From the NCBI GenBank assembly GCA_025999315.1, contig BNXD01000077.1, forward strand, positions 1-5,506: DNA of 5,506 nt, in the 5' to 3' direction. The DNA comes from Bacteroidia bacterium (GTDB lineage Bacteria; Bacteroidota; Bacteroidia; Bacteroidales; Rikenellaceae). Below, one piece after another: positions 5,399 through 5,506 of this stretch. The notes beneath the pieces were generated by a model that was given only the letters and a program-made list of their open reading frames with translations, was not told the DNA's origin and ran no database searches. A program made the translations under genes and the position numbers. The stretch's first letter is position 1, and every line of letters begins with the position of its first letter.

Positions 5399-5506
5399 TT
5401 ATGTAGCTGAGTTGCACCATATCACCTCGCCGCACGTGATGATGGCATCCATCCTGCGGTCGTGCGGCTCGCAGGGCGCCCTCTCGAGCAGCTGAAACGG
5501 GAAACA
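5399..5506 (-). CDS. C-terminal end of an unidentified convergent gene (5' end outside window)
   Basis: On the minus strand the frame is open from the window edge to TAA (complement of 5399-5401), giving 35 residues that include PFQLLERAPCEPHDRRMDA and IITCGEVIWCNSAT. Codons are mostly G- or C-ending (CAG CTG CTC GAG AGG GCG CCC TGC GAG CCG), as in hflX, and the peptide looks like a normal folded-protein end rather than a repeat product. Position also fits: it would converge on upp across a 138-base spacer. I do not recognise the family, and the piece is too short to name. It could still be chance. Confidence 0.45.
   Translation of the reverse strand, partial: CFPFQLLERAPCEPHDRRMDAIITCGEVIWCNSAT

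Overview
The window looks like chromosomal DNA from a member of the Bacteroidota, most likely a fairly GC-rich gut genus such as Alistipes (Rikenellaceae). This is inferred from the TonB C-terminal domain sequence style, the A-rich leaders without Shine-Dalgarno sequences before the housekeeping genes, the HflX and UPRTase sequence types, and GC-rich coding DNA separated by long GC-rich, hairpin-rich intergenic stretches. The genus is not proven by anything seen here.

Layout from left to right. Bases 1-396 hold the 3' end of a TonB-type energy-transducer gene, closed by a perfect 15-bp hairpin (436-471). Bases 472-768 hold no convincing gene; they carry a copy of a dispersed repeat in minus orientation. 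Bases 769-2392 are a tight two-gene unit in visibly AT-richer DNA (about 45-48% GC by eye, against about 62% in hflX): a small acidic zinc-ribbon-like protein with a TTG start, then 10 bases later a 453-residue exported or membrane-anchored protein that appears to contain three successive TonB-C-like domains and a C-terminal tail of unknown kind. A hairpin follows. Bases 2440-3063 hold a doubtful 38-codon hydrophobic ORF, a plus-orientation copy of the same dispersed repeat, an exact 91-bp tandem duplication with nested hairpins, a decayed third piece of the unit, and another strong stem-loop.

Bases 3064-4254 encode HflX, the ribosome-associated GTPase. A 355-base structured, non-coding gap follows. 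Bases 4610-5260 encode uracil phosphoribosyltransferase (upp, pyrimidine salvage). The last 108 bases appear to hold the C-terminal end of a convergent minus-strand gene.

The two housekeeping genes (hflX, upp) are probably separate transcription units, because the gap between them is long. The part most worth attention is the 769-2392 pair: it lies next to another TonB-C gene, differs in base composition from its neighbours, and is bracketed by inverted copies of an intergenic repeat. This suggests an accessory unit, possibly concerned with TonB-linked envelope functions. No transposase, integrase, tRNA, rRNA or CRISPR array was seen.
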